Below are positions 13,998-14,056 of a stretch of DNA of 14,056 bases, one piece after another (within the stretch, counting starts at the first letter, position 1; the number at the start of each line of letters is the position of its first letter). Where the stretch lies: positions 1 through 14,056 of the forward strand of contig CALCIA010000024.1 in NCBI GenBank assembly GCA_937907435.1, in the 5' to 3' direction. This DNA is from an uncultured Actinomycetes bacterium. Lineage in GTDB: Bacteria > Actinomycetota > Thermoleophilia > Solirubrobacterales > 70-9. The notes under the pieces were generated by a model that was given only the letters and a program-made list of their open reading frames with translations, was not told the origin of the DNA and did no database searches. Made by a program: the position numbers and the translations under genes.

Positions 13998-14056
13998 CGG
14001 ATGGCCGTCCGAGGTGGTCCTGGGCTCCTCATGGGGGTCCTGGCAGGCTGTGACCC

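Overview
The window is very GC-rich with strong G/C preference at third codon positions, and nearly every gene begins without a classical leader or with a tight stop/start overlap. The mutM-recO-dgt-dnaG order, Gly/Ala-rich lipoproteins and codon use suggest a high-GC actinomycetota-type chromosome, and my best guess is a Thermoleophilia/Solirubrobacterales relative. The taxon is inference, since no rRNA or marker phylogeny is available here.

Layout. (1) 128-4744, plus strand: DNA repair and replication block of mutM (Fpg), recO, dgt (HD-domain dNTPase) and dnaG (primase). The last two are fused by a TGATG stop/start. (2) 4786-4912: tRNA-Asn(GTT) with its own intrinsic terminator. (3) 4913-6005: accessory-looking stretch just 3' of the tRNA. 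It holds two short direct repeats, a minus-strand two-gene toxin-antitoxin-like module (a small BECR-like protein and a DUF2283 protein overlapping by ATGA), then about 450 bp with no convincing gene but several inverted repeats. (4) 6006-7930, minus strand: an SDR oxidoreductase and a GT1-type glycosyltransferase sharing one base (TAGTG). (5) 7977-10003, plus strand: a lipoprotein with a thioredoxin-like CxxxxC segment, an orphan HPt phosphotransfer protein overlapping it by ATGA, and a small Cys-rich lipoprotein. (6) 10027-10100: a CAT-anticodon tRNA. (7) 10114-11390, minus strand: a RibD-C/DHFR-like reductase, a 77-aa unknown protein, and a 55-aa two-helix membrane protein. (8) 11438-13955, plus strand: a CapA-type secreted protein and an S33-type secreted alpha/beta hydrolase 4 bp apart, followed by a G-rich tract at the window edge.

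The most notable non-gene signals are three. A 43-nt compound palindrome is present in two copies about 9.8 kb apart (1059-1101 and 10819-10861); its arms are identical and one inner base pair differs by a compensatory change. Four genes that lack a Shine-Dalgarno have TAnnnT-like hexamers 6-8 nt before the start codon, suggesting leaderless mRNAs. The tRNA-Asn-linked segment carrying the toxin-antitoxin-like pair looks like the remains of an integrated element, although no integrase is visible.
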